Shown: positions 1 through 10,949 of the stretch, one piece after another
Layout: every line of letters starts with the position of its first letter
Numbering within the stretch: the stretch's first letter is position 1
Source of the DNA: Neocallimastix lanati (nom. inval.)
Lineage: Eukaryota; Neocallimastigomycota; Neocallimastigomycetes; Neocallimastigales; Neocallimastigaceae
Assembly: GCA_016946835.1 (NCBI GenBank)
Contig: JACVTC010000007.1
Location: 1,839,501 to 1,903,500 of the forward strand
DNA length: 64,000 nucleotides
Reading direction: 5' to 3'
Program-made: the position numbers and the translations under genes
Notes under the pieces: model-generated
The model's database searches: none
What the model was told of the DNA's origin: nothing
Seen by the model: the letters and a program-made list of their open reading frames with translations, nothing else

Positions 1-309
1 CATTTATAATATTACATATGCATTCAATAATATCAAATATTATGCATTGATACAAAATTATATTGATTATAATAATATAACATAAAAGGTAAATATTACA
101 AATCCTATATTTAAATATTGAAATATATTTTTTTTTTATTATTTAAAAATGTATTTTTCATTTAAAATGATCCAAATTAAATAGATATATATAATTAAAC
201 CAAATAGTTTTATAAATATATATACTTATATAAAAAAAAATAAAATAAGGTAAATACTACTTTAAATTTTAAGATATTACCTTTATTTTATTTAAAAATT
301 AATAAACCA

Positions 310-378
<69 letters not shown>

Positions 379-430
379 TTGATATTTTATGTTCAATTTT
401 AAATCTTTCCATAAAAAAAATTAAATATTT

Positions 431-478
431 TTATTATCTATTTCAATAATAATTATTAATTATTGAAATAGATAATAA
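431..478. repeat. Perfect 20-bp inverted repeat (hairpin)
   Basis: The arms 431-450 and 459-478 are exact reverse complements around an 8-nt A/T loop. The arms contain the non-trivial word CTATTTCAA, so this is more than chance A/T pairing. Function unknown; it could be the relic of a small foldback element. Confidence 0.7.
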
Positions 479-1821
479 GTTAATTCTAATTCTATATTGG
501 CTTATTAATTAAATTTATCATATGAATCACTATTAAACTTTTTATTATATAATAATTATTATAAGAAAAAAAAAAATAAAGTTTAATAATTATATTGAAT
601 ACCAAATTAAATTTATATAAACTTTTTTTTTTTCCATTTTTTCAATCAATTATATAATTATTATTAACTATTATTGTAATATTAAAATTACATTTTTTTG
701 TATTAAATGAGGAATAAAAAACTTGATATAGAACGAAATAGTTAAAAAAATGTTTATGATTTTTTTTTGTAATAATTCTTCAAAATAATAAAAAGTATGA
801 AAATAAAAATTTATATTAATACTATTATAGACAATACAAAATTAATACTAATTTTATTATTTTTATTATTATTATTATTATTATTATTTTATTATTTTAT
901 TTTTCTTTTATTATTTATTATTTTTTAATTATTTATTTTTTCTTTATTATTTTATTTTTCTATTATTTTTGATAAATAAATAATTTTATCTATTTAATTA
1001 TTTTTTTTTAATTTATATTTAATTTTAAAATAATTTTTTATAATTATTAAAAAGTAGTCTTTTTATAAATTTAAAATATATTTCTATAGTTATTAAAAAA
1101 TAATTATTTCTTGATAGTCAAACATTCCTTTACTAAGAACCCTTTGACTAGTATTAACCTTCATTAATAAAAAGTTTACTAATAAATTACAGGTTTATCA
1201 TTAATCATAAAAATTTTATTATAATATTATTATAAAATCATAAACTCTAATTATTATTATTTATTTAATTTAATTAAAAATTATAAATAAGGTTTTTGTT
1301 ATTTTTTAATTTTAAAAAGTCAAATTTAAATTTTTAATATAATTTTTATTATTAAAATAAATTAAAAAAATATATATATTTTTCATAAATAGTTTCGTTC
1401 CTATAAAAAAAATAAATATATAAAAGCTTGTCAAAAAAAAAGATAATGAGAATTTTCATAAAGGAAACATAAATGTTTTTAATAGTTCTTTTTAATCCAA
1501 TTTCTATTGATATTTTATTTGCAAATTTTAAACACTTTATTTTAATAATAATCAATAAAGCTTCTTCATGGAAATTAAAATTAATTACTTTTTCTTTATC
1601 ATTTAAAGCTCGTATTATTTTATTTTTTTTTAAAAAAGAAAAAATAAAAATAAAAAACTTTTTTATTTAAAGTTATTAATAACTTTAAATTATATTTAAC
1701 TAAATTGTGATATATATTTGTTATTAACAACAAAAACTAATAATTTATATTTTTTTTTTTTATTTTGAGATAAAAAAAATATTTAAGTATTTATTTATTG
1801 ATTCAATTTTTATTAATATTT

Positions 1822-1889
<68 letters not shown>
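1822..1889. repeat. (TAA)n microsatellite
   Basis: About 22 uninterrupted copies of the trinucleotide TAA. No coding frame overlaps it. Confidence 0.9.
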
Positions 1890-1894
<5 letters not shown>

Positions 1895-2282
1895 GGTTGA
1901 ATTAGTTCTTTTTAATAGAAAAATAATTGTAAAAATTATTTATAATTAATAGTTTCATAATAATAATAATATATATACAAATAATAATAATATAAAGTAT
2001 TTATAATTTTATATTTAATTTAATAAATTACTAATAATTATAAACTACATACAAAAATAACTTTTAAACTTCGTCATTTGTTTTTTTTAATATTTGGCAA
2101 AGTTATATTATCTTTATATTATAATTATAAAATAAAATATATACATATATATAGTGTAAATTATTAATCTTTAGTATTTAGAATTAACAATAATCTTTAA
2201 TATTATCTTTTAATTAATATATATTTTTGTTTATTGTTGTTAACTTTTTTAATTTATATAGTTTAAATTTTTTTTTTATTTC

Positions 2283-2326
<44 letters not shown>

Positions 2327-2577
2327 TCTAATTACATCATGTCTTTATAAACTTTATTATTGATTAAAGTTATTTTTTTTTTATTTTATATTATATATAT
2401 ATAAATGATTTGATTACTTAACATATTATTTCAATCTCTCATCGTTAAGAAACCATTATAATTTTTATTTGTTTTATTTTTTTGATATATAAATTTAAAA
2501 TTTATATTGTACTTTGGTTTATGTTGACTTTTAATAATATATATATATATATATTATTTAAATATGTCTAATTTTAA

Positions 2578-2770
2578 TGTATAGTAAAATAAAATAAAAT
2601 AAAATAAAATAAAATAAAATAAAATAAAATAAATAGTAAAAATTTAAATATAAAATACAATTTGAATAGAATAAAATAAAATAAAATAAATAGTAGAAAT
2701 TTAAATATAAAGTATAGATTGAATAAAATAAAATAAAAAAAAAAATAAAAAAAAAAATAAAAAAAAAAAT
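2578..2770 (-). repeat. AAAAT pentanucleotide repeat with interspersed unit (same family as 19.8-21.0 kb)
   Basis: Runs of AAAAT are separated by two copies of a roughly 35-nt spacer (about 2633-2670 and 2691-2724) containing the words AGTA, AATTTAAATATAAA and ATTGAAT. Read on the minus strand, the spacer is TATTCAAT followed by TACTTTATATT and TACTATT. That is the unit interspersed in the large TTTTA array at 19769-21045, here in the opposite orientation. Confidence 0.7.
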
Positions 2771-3622
2771 AAAAAAAAATAAAATTTTAACCCATATTTT
2801 TATAATTTATGAAAATATTAAATATATATATAATAATGGATAGTAAATAATAATATTCATAATTTTGATATATTTAATATGAAGTTTTATTTTCATTTCA
2901 CATTAATCCTAAAAATCGTATTTATTATAACATTTAGAAAAAATAAAATGAGAAAAAGGTTAATTTAAAAATATACAATATAAAGTTATTTTATTTATTT
3001 ATTTTTTCCTGATTTATGGAGGGGTTTAATGATTATTAATTTAATCCTTTCTTAACTAAATATATTTTTGTTTATTTAATATTATAAATAGTTTAATTCT
3101 TTTTATAAACTTAATAATTCACAGAAATGAATTACATTAATTTTGTATATCTTGTATATTATATACATATAATTACCGAGGATTCATTTTATAATAATGA
3201 TCTAAAAAATTTACTATAAAATTTCAAAAAAATGGAAGAAAAGTTAAATAAATTTTATTATTAAACTGATTTTTCTCTCATTAAATTATAATTATTGTTA
3301 TCAGTATTTTTAAACATTAAAAAATACCATAGGTAACACTTTTTATTGCTTATTTATATAATATTAATATAAAAATTTAAGATATACAAGTTTTTAAAAA
3401 GTATAAAAGAATAAAATATATATATATATATATTTTAAATAATTAAAAAATAAAAGCTTAATAATTTTTTTAATGTCATATGATGATAAAGTCAATAAAA
3501 ATATTTAAATTATTTCAACTTTGATAATCATTGATTATATTATTTATTTATAATTATCTGGTATATTTATAATTCCTTCTTTTATCTTTTTATTTTATTT
3601 TATTATATAAATATATTAATAT

Positions 3623-3653
<31 letters not shown>

Positions 3654-3766
3654 TTTGAATTTCATCTTCAATTATTGTCAATCATTGTATATCAATAAAA
3701 TTAATAAAAAATAATAAAAAATAAAATGAAATAAAATAAAAATTTTTAATAAATAATATAAAGTAT

Positions 3767-3806
<40 letters not shown>

Positions 3807-4320
3807 TAAAAATTTGGAACTATAAAATATAATTTAAGAAATAAATATAACTTGATATATAATACTATGAATTAATTAATAATTGTTTGTGTATTAATAA
3901 ATATGGAAATATGAGACAGTTTCACCTCAACAGAAATCCATTCCTGTTAATTGATTAAATATTATTTTATTTTAAATTATATTAGATTAGTTTTTAAAAT
4001 ATTAAAAAAATTATAATAAAGATAATATTATTAAAAATATGGATTATTATTTATTATTATGTACCAGGTATTATTTATAATTTATTAAAATGTTTATTAT
4101 TTTATTTAATTATTCTATTATTTTTAATTCTACTATATTATTATTTTGATATTTTATTATTCAATTATTTTTATTTTTATTATTTAAATATTTTAATTAC
4201 TATTATTTAAAATATTTTAATTATTATTATTAAATGTTTATTATTTTATATAATTATTTTATTATTATATTATTCTATTATTTTATTATTCTATTAATTT
4301 ATTCTATTATTTTATTATTT
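2771..4320. other. AT-rich non-coding DNA
   Basis: No gene can be supported. It contains a poly-A run of about 34 at 3770-3803 and scattered A/T microsatellites. Confidence 0.65.
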
Positions 4321-4643
4321 ATTTATTTTATTTTATTTATTTTATTTTATTTTATTTTATTTTATTTTATTTTATTTTATTTTATTTTATTTTATTTTAT
4401 TTTATTTTATTTTATTTTATTTTATTTTATTTTATTTTATTTTATTTTATTTTATTTTATTTTATTTTATTTTATTTTATTTTATTTTATTTTATTTTAC
4501 TTTATTTTATTTTATTTTATTTTATTTTACTTTATTTTATTTTATTTTACTTTATTTTATTTTATTTTATTTTATTTTATTTTATTTTATTTTATTTTAC
4601 TTTATTTTATTTTATTTTATTTTACTTTATTTTATTTTATTAT
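4321..4643. repeat. (TTTTA)n microsatellite
   Basis: About 60 copies of the pentamer TTTTA with occasional TTTTAC variants toward the 3' end. The repeat is open in one frame, giving an Ile-Leu-Phe-Tyr-Phe periodic translation, but that is an artefact of a 5-nt unit without stops. Confidence 0.9.
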
Positions 4644-5120
4644 TCTATCATTATATAATATTTAAATTCATTTGTTTTTATATTTTTAAAATTTATATTA
4701 AATTACAAAATTATTTATTATTATTAATTTCATAATTGTTTAGTAATTTAATTATATTTATAATTAGATTTTTATAATAAAAATTAATTAAAATATAAAC
4801 TATTTTGACTTCCATATTTTTGAAATAAGAATTTATTTATTTTACTTTAATTTTTTATATTATATATTATTATTAATTATTTTATTTCATATTAATTATT
4901 TTATTTTATATTAATTATTTTATTTTATATTAATTATTTTATTTTATATTTTTTATTTTATTTTATATTAGTTATTTTATATTATTATATATATAAACTT
5001 CTTTTTAATAGTAATAAATAGTAATTTTTTATGTTAGGATTATTAAAAGTATGGCTTATATATATATATCTTTTTTAAACTAATAATTATTAGATAAGAT
5101 GTTGAAATGTATCATTTCAT

Positions 5121-5716
5121 AATGTGGCGTATTACAAAACTAAATTTTAAAATAAATAATTAAAAGTAAATTAGTAATAAAAAAGTAAATAAATAGTGTC
5201 GAATAAGTTATATAAAATATATATATATATATATATTTAATTATTTAACTATTTATTTTAAATATAACGATATTAACTATTATGATTTTTAATGTATTTA
5301 TGCTTTATTTTTTAATGAAAAATATTTATAATATTAATTAATTTATATATTCCAAATTATTATTTATTAATTTATAATTGCATTTAAAAATTGTGGCATT
5401 AAATTAAATTACAACCTAGATATGAATGTACCTGAAATAACAATCGATTTAAATTATTAGCCTATTTTTAATATTTTTTTTTATTGATACATTAATACAT
5501 ATATTATTCGAAAATTGAAAATATTATTATTATAATTAATTGTATAAGTAAATATATAAAATTAAAATTTTTCTTTGAAACATTTTTGGTTTGTTGGTGA
5601 ATGTTCGAAGTTAAATATATGAAATATAATTTAAAATATTATATTAATTAATATTATAAGCCACATAAAATTGGTAAAGATATAATTTATAAAGCGCATT
5701 TCGAAAAATGTGGCGT
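5121..5716. repeat. Degenerate relatives of the foldback-element repeat
   Basis: Three sites carry words shared with the foldback element at 26733-27091. These are ATGTGGCGTATTA at 5122-5134 (an exact 13-mer match to 26796-26808), a TTGCATTT...TTGTGGCATT string at 5379-5400, and GCATTTCG...ATGTGGCGTT at about 5696-5716. GGCG-containing words are rare in this A/T background, so I infer an old, decayed copy or copies of the same family. Boundaries are not resolvable. Confidence 0.45.
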
Positions 5717-6190
5717 TCAAAGTTTCAATACATAAATTAATAAATAAATAAATAAATAAATAATACTAATAATAAATAAAATAATTATAATAATAATTGT
5801 TAAATATTATCAATACTATATGATCATTATGTATATCATCATTAATGATACGTCATATAAACCCTCTTTAGAATAGATTTATTCTGTATATAGCAATTTT
5901 ATAATTTAATTAAATTTAAAGTTTTATTTTCCTTGTTGATTTCTATAATAATAAATATATAAATAAATAAATATATATATATATATTTATTATTATACAT
6001 TTGTATTCTTTGAATCCACAACCTGAATAAATTAAGAGTCTTATTTGACTCAAAGAGACAACTCGAAATTAAGAATCCTTAAGGAAAAATTAAATTTATT
6101 TATTTTAAAATTAACTTAATTTTTTTTTTTTAAAACTTATTAAAATATATAATTATTAGGACGGGAAATAAAAATCTAATAGAGGAAATA
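5717..6190. other. Non-coding region upstream of the copia relic
   Basis: A/T-rich, with a slightly more complex stretch at about 6000-6085. That stretch could be the remains of an LTR or leader of the downstream Ty1/copia relic, but no TG...CA long terminal repeat pair was recognised. Confidence 0.4.
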
Positions 6191-6689
6191 TAAATGAAGT
6201 TAGTTCCCAATTATCATGAAACACTGAAGATAAAATAAATCGAACTATCAATGAAAGTACATCTTCTACTTCTACAGTCAGTACAGTGCAAAATAATAAT
6301 ACTACGAACACTGTAATAATCGATATGATTAAAAAAAGTCCTTGCTTAACTATAATAATTTTGGGTTAACTACTAAAATCTTTCCAAGATGATTAAAGCG
6401 TTAAAAAGACATTTGGAAATACTGAAATTAATTTAATACATTAATAATAAAATCGTTTCTCAAGATATAGAAGAAATCCAAATTCAAGACGATAATGGGA
6501 TTCAAACTATTATTGAAAATAGTTTAGATGATACAACAAGTAGATTCTTTATTGACTGTGTGCCTTTAAAATGGGTAGATTTGACCAATCAGGTCCAAAA
6601 AAAAACTTTACGAAATAAAATAAAAAATTTAAACATTAAAGTTCAGAAAAAAAAAAATAAAATAAAAAAACAAGTGTTTTCTGGGTTTT

Positions 6690-7800
6690 AAAATCATAGC
6701 ATTTTTGAATATATTTGTTATAAAAACCATATTGTTGATATATATCTAAATTTTGAAGGCTTAATCAATAGATGTCATAGAATAGTTTTTGATAAAATAA
6801 ATGATAAAAACAAGTATATTTAATTAATATTTTTAGGCCTAATTAATTCAATGATCAAAACAGCTATGAAATACTATGAATGATATAGTTTTTGAAATTT
6901 AATGAATGTCAAAACTGGGATGTTGTTCAATTAATTTAATACAAGTTCAGAATTCATGAAGTTCAAAACTGTGATGATTATATATAAATGATAGTGTTTT
7001 TAGTGATTTCAAACCTAGCTAGTTTTTAGAATTTTGAGTATGTTTTTAATCAGTTGAACGATCAAAAACATATGATGATCAACTAGCTAGGTTTTGCATA
7101 ATATTGCTGTATTTCTGCATATATTATTTTTATGAACAATATGGTTGAATGATTGTATTTGCATGTCATTTAACAACACACATTGCTAATATATATAAAC
7201 ATTACTGCAAAATGATCATGTTTTTGAACATAAAATGCATATATTTGGCATACAAATACAATATGTCTTTATTTTGAAGCCCATATTAATAGATAAACAA
7301 CATAGGTGTTTGATGCTAAAACTATGCTAAAAACCATACCATTTTCATCAAAAATAAAAATAAAAAAAATAAAAAAATAAATAAAAGAATAAAAATAAAA
7401 TATATGCATAGTTTTAGCATAATCATGCATATATATTCATCAAAATCATCATCATTTCTGAACTTTTAATAACAACAATGACTGCATATATTGCTAATAT
7501 TTAACCTCAAAACTATGTACTTCATATATATATATATGTCATAACTACTGTTTTTCAATTAATTAATCAGTTTTTATGGTTGTTTATTGAACTTTCAAAA
7601 CTATACCATTTATATATAATCATTGCTGTTTTGACCATATTTGATATAGGCTTCAATTATTAAAATAAACATACAGGTTTTTATGACAAATATATGTTCA
7701 AAACTATGTGTTGATAATTCAATATTTTCTGAAGCCTATATCAATAAGTGTCAAAATGGTATGGTTTTTATACAAAATCTATGCAAAAACTGTATGAAAA
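6690..7800. repeat. Hairpin-rich non-coding segment interrupting gag
   Basis: Gag-like coding similarity stops near 6660 and resumes near 7815. Between them is a stretch that looks non-coding and is built from short inverted and direct repeats. Exact inverted pairs are 7011-7024 with 7081-7094 (14 bp), 7313-7327 with 7406-7420 (15 bp), and 7328-7345 with 7753-7770 (18 bp). A word resembling TTGAAGCC-TATATCAATAG recurs directly near 6753, 7274 and 7729 and inverted near 7640-7660. CAAAACTATG-like words recur at least five times. I infer a separate repetitive element inserted in, or captured by, the retrotransposon. Its class is unknown. Confidence 0.5.
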
Positions 7801-8039
7801 TAAACTTCAAAAAAATAGCGATGGGAAAATTTACATAGATAATTTAACCTCACTATTTGAAGCACATATAAAAGGAAGCTAACAAAACAATACTAAATTA
7901 ACAATCTAAAATATTATTTGTAGCTGATGAACTTGTTAAATATGACATACATTCAATTAACTTAATTTAATTTAAAAATTTTAAGAATCTAAAAGATTCA
8001 ATTACCGAAATGGAATCATTTATTAAAAGATATATAAAA

Positions 8040-8083
<44 letters not shown>

Positions 8084-10699
8084 AGAGGAAAATTGAACAA
8101 AGTCCAATCGTAAAGAACCAAGTTAATGCTATTAGTAAATCTGATATTGGCAAAGAAAGTAATAAAAATCCTGAAATAAAGAATAAAGAAAATTATTACT
8201 ATATATGTCATAAGAATGAACATACCTTTGATACATTTTCTTCATTACCAAAATATTAAAATAGAAATAGAAATAATTTAGAATAAAGATTAAAAAATAA
8301 TAATAATAGAAAAAATGATAATAATATGCAACAACAAAAAAAAAAAAAAAAAAAGAAAAAAATTTCATAGCATTAATGTTAAACATGAATTAAACTCTAC
8401 TAATAATGATGAAGAAAATATTAATATTGGATTCTTTAGTAATATTATGATAAATATTACACGAAATATATAAGATAATAACAATACCGAATGGATAGTT
8501 GATTCATGATATCCCATTAATTTAACGATTGAAGTTTAGAGATTAATAAATACTAAAAATATTAGAAACAAATCAATAACATATCCTAATAGTAAATCAA
8601 AAAAAAAAAAAAAATAAAAATAAAAAAAGTTGGAAAATATATAGGAGCCTTCGACAATAATTCCTTAGAACTATCCAATGTTTATTATACTGATAATATT
8701 AAAAAATAATATGTTATCAAAACATTATTTGGTTCTAAAACGTTTCACTTTCATAAAGGATTATGACGGTGTCGAAAAAAAATGATCATCTACAAATTTG
8801 TAAAAATTAAAAATTAATTTCTACACTACACACAAATAATGACTACCTATTTACTCTAAATACTCAAAATATAAATAATTAAAATTTAGTCAATAATACT
8901 AGTATAGCAAATTTTGATTATGATTTATGACAGACAAGATTAGGACATTTTAAAAACAATATAAAAATTTGTGATTTTGTTTTAGAGTATACAAACTTCC
9001 ATAATAAGAAAAACTGTTCTAAATCCCATATTAGCAAAATGAAGAAAAATTCTTTTTACTGATCTATTTAATAAATCAACACATCCACATCAATTTATAC
9101 ATTCAGATGTTGTTGGAAATTTTATTATATCATACATTGGTTTCAATTATTGTATCACATTCTAGGATAATTTTTCAAGAAAAAGCTGAATTATTTATTA
9201 AAAAAAAAAATCTAATATCTGTAATGTCTTTATTCACTTTCATTAATAAGCAAACACTACCAACTATAGTATTGTTACTCTTAAAATTGATAATGGTAGG
9301 GAATATGATAATCCCAATCTTTTCAAACATCTTACTGATAATGGTAATGGTGTCGAATTTTTTCATTAATTTCTTAATTGCCCTCAACAAAATGATCGTT
9401 CAGAATGCCTTAATCGAACTCTTGATAACTGTATTAAAACTATATTATTTTCGATTAAACTGCCTCATAATTTTTGGAATTCAGAATGTGCGCTTGTAGT
9501 CTTTATAATTTAAATCCTCATTAACATAACAACTTTCCTATTCCTGATGAAGTATTCTTCAATAAGCCTGTTGATATATCTCATTTAAAAGTTTTTGGTT
9601 ATAGGGTATTCCTTTAAAATAATCATAAGAAAAATAAATTTGAAAATAATGCAAAACCTGGTATTTTTTTTTGGTTATGCTTCTGACTTTGAAAAAAAAA
9701 AAAAAAAATACTTGACATATCTACTAATTCTATTATATCTAAAAGAGAAGCTTACTTAATGGAAAATATTAAAATCTTCCTGGCTCTATTGAAACTATCG
9801 GAATTATTCTATTGACTTTCTTTTCGATTTTAATAATTCACAAATTGGGGGAGAAATATTTCAATATTAATTCACAATTAATGAATAATCAAAATCAAAA
9901 TTTAATTAATAATTCTAATACTAAGGATATTAATATAAGCAATTCAAATAACAATAATATTTTTGAAACTATATATATTAATAACAATGATAATCATAAA
10001 TAATAATAAATAATAATAAGAATACTAATAATTCAGAAATCACAAATAATAATAATATTACAAATATACAAAGCATTATTGAAAATAATGATCAAAATAT
10101 TAATACTATAACCTCTGTTAACTCCAAAGATAATAATTAAAACAGATAAAATAATAATAACAATAGTGAAACCAATTCTAATAATAAAAAAAGAAAATTC
10201 ATTAATGAAAATGATAATAACACCAAAAATTATAATGATTGCATTATTAAAGAAAATAATTTAAATCTTAGAAAAGAAAAAAAATAAAAATAAAAATAAA
10301 AATAAAAAATAAAAATACAATAAAACTTTAAATGCTAAATTTAATAATCCATCAAATTATGAGGAAGCAATTAAATTTAATGACTTAAAGCAATGAAACA
10401 AACTATAAATAAAAAACTTTATAGCACGTATAATCAAAGAATTATGAAAATAATTAATAAAGTTCCTTGTAATGCAATACTAAATGATGGAAAATGGATA
10501 TTTGCAACAAAAGATGACGGAACTAAAAAAACAAGAAGGGGCAGCTAAAGGTTTTAAACAAAAAGAAGGCATGGACTATTATAATACATACTCTCCAACT
10601 GTACAGGTTGATAGTCTTAGAATAACTATTGTAATTGCTGACAGATATAAATTAGAAATTAAAAATTTAGATGTAAAAGCAGCCTACCTTAATGCTAAA

Positions 10700-10701
<2 letters not shown>

Positions 10702-10745
<44 letters not shown>
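10702..10745 (+). repeat. Poly-A44 run inside the copia RT
   Basis: The run begins directly after the block LDVKAAYLNAKL. Downstream the next RT block resumes as IYMKI-like sequence. It sits where copia elements usually have a short acidic or lysine stretch, so it looks like expansion of AAA lysine codons after the element died. Confidence 0.7.
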
Positions 10746-10752
<7 letters not shown>

Positions 10753-10949
10753 AAATACATGAAAATACTAGAGGAGATAAAAATTAATAAAAACAAGTAA
10801 ATATTGGTTATTGATAAAAGTTCTCTCTACTGTTTAAAGCAAGCTAGTAGAGAATGGAATAAAGAAATATCCAAATTCTTAATAAGTAGAGGACTTAAAC
10901 AAATTAATAATGAAGCCTTTAAATTTATATTCAAATAATTTATATCAAT

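Larger units (their letters stand above)
1..2570. other. AT-rich non-coding DNA
   Basis: I see no supportable gene on either strand. The few open frames are low-complexity Phe/Ile/Lys/Asn translations of A/T runs. It holds short TTA/TAA microsatellites (about 318-374, 860-890, 2287-2326) and a perfect hairpin at 431-478. Confidence 0.7.
6190..10940 (+). pseudogene. Degenerate Ty1/copia retrotransposon (gag-pol relic)
   Basis: Translating all three plus frames gives a collinear but broken copia polyprotein. Gag-like pieces lie at about 6240-6660 and 7815-8040. At about 8197-8245 is a zinc-knuckle remnant with only YICHKNEH preserved. A GAG-pre-integrase piece (RLGHFKNN) follows at about 8940. 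Integrase blocks are HSDVVGN (about 9100), DNGREY (about 9285) and CPQQNDRSE followed by LNRTL (about 9380-9425), matching the D-D-E catalytic core. The reverse transcriptase has the AAKGFKQKEGMDY, TYSPTV and LDVKAAYLN blocks (10530-10700) and LYCLKQASREWNK (about 10830-10870). Numerous stops, frameshifts and poly-A insertions break every domain. The sequence ends before the YVDD catalytic box and RNase H, and no LTRs were found. It cannot be active. The family is certain from block order (INT before RT); the outer limits are estimates. Confidence 0.85.

Noticed and set aside
4234-4665. 143-residue open frame of Ile-Leu-Phe-Tyr repeats
   Set aside because: Pure translation of a TTTTA pentamer array, which has no stop in that frame; not a gene.
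9107-9499. 130-residue plus-strand open frame inside the copia relic
   Set aside because: It is out of frame with the integrase blocks (HSDVVG, DNGREY, PQQND), which lie in other frames; a by-product of decay.
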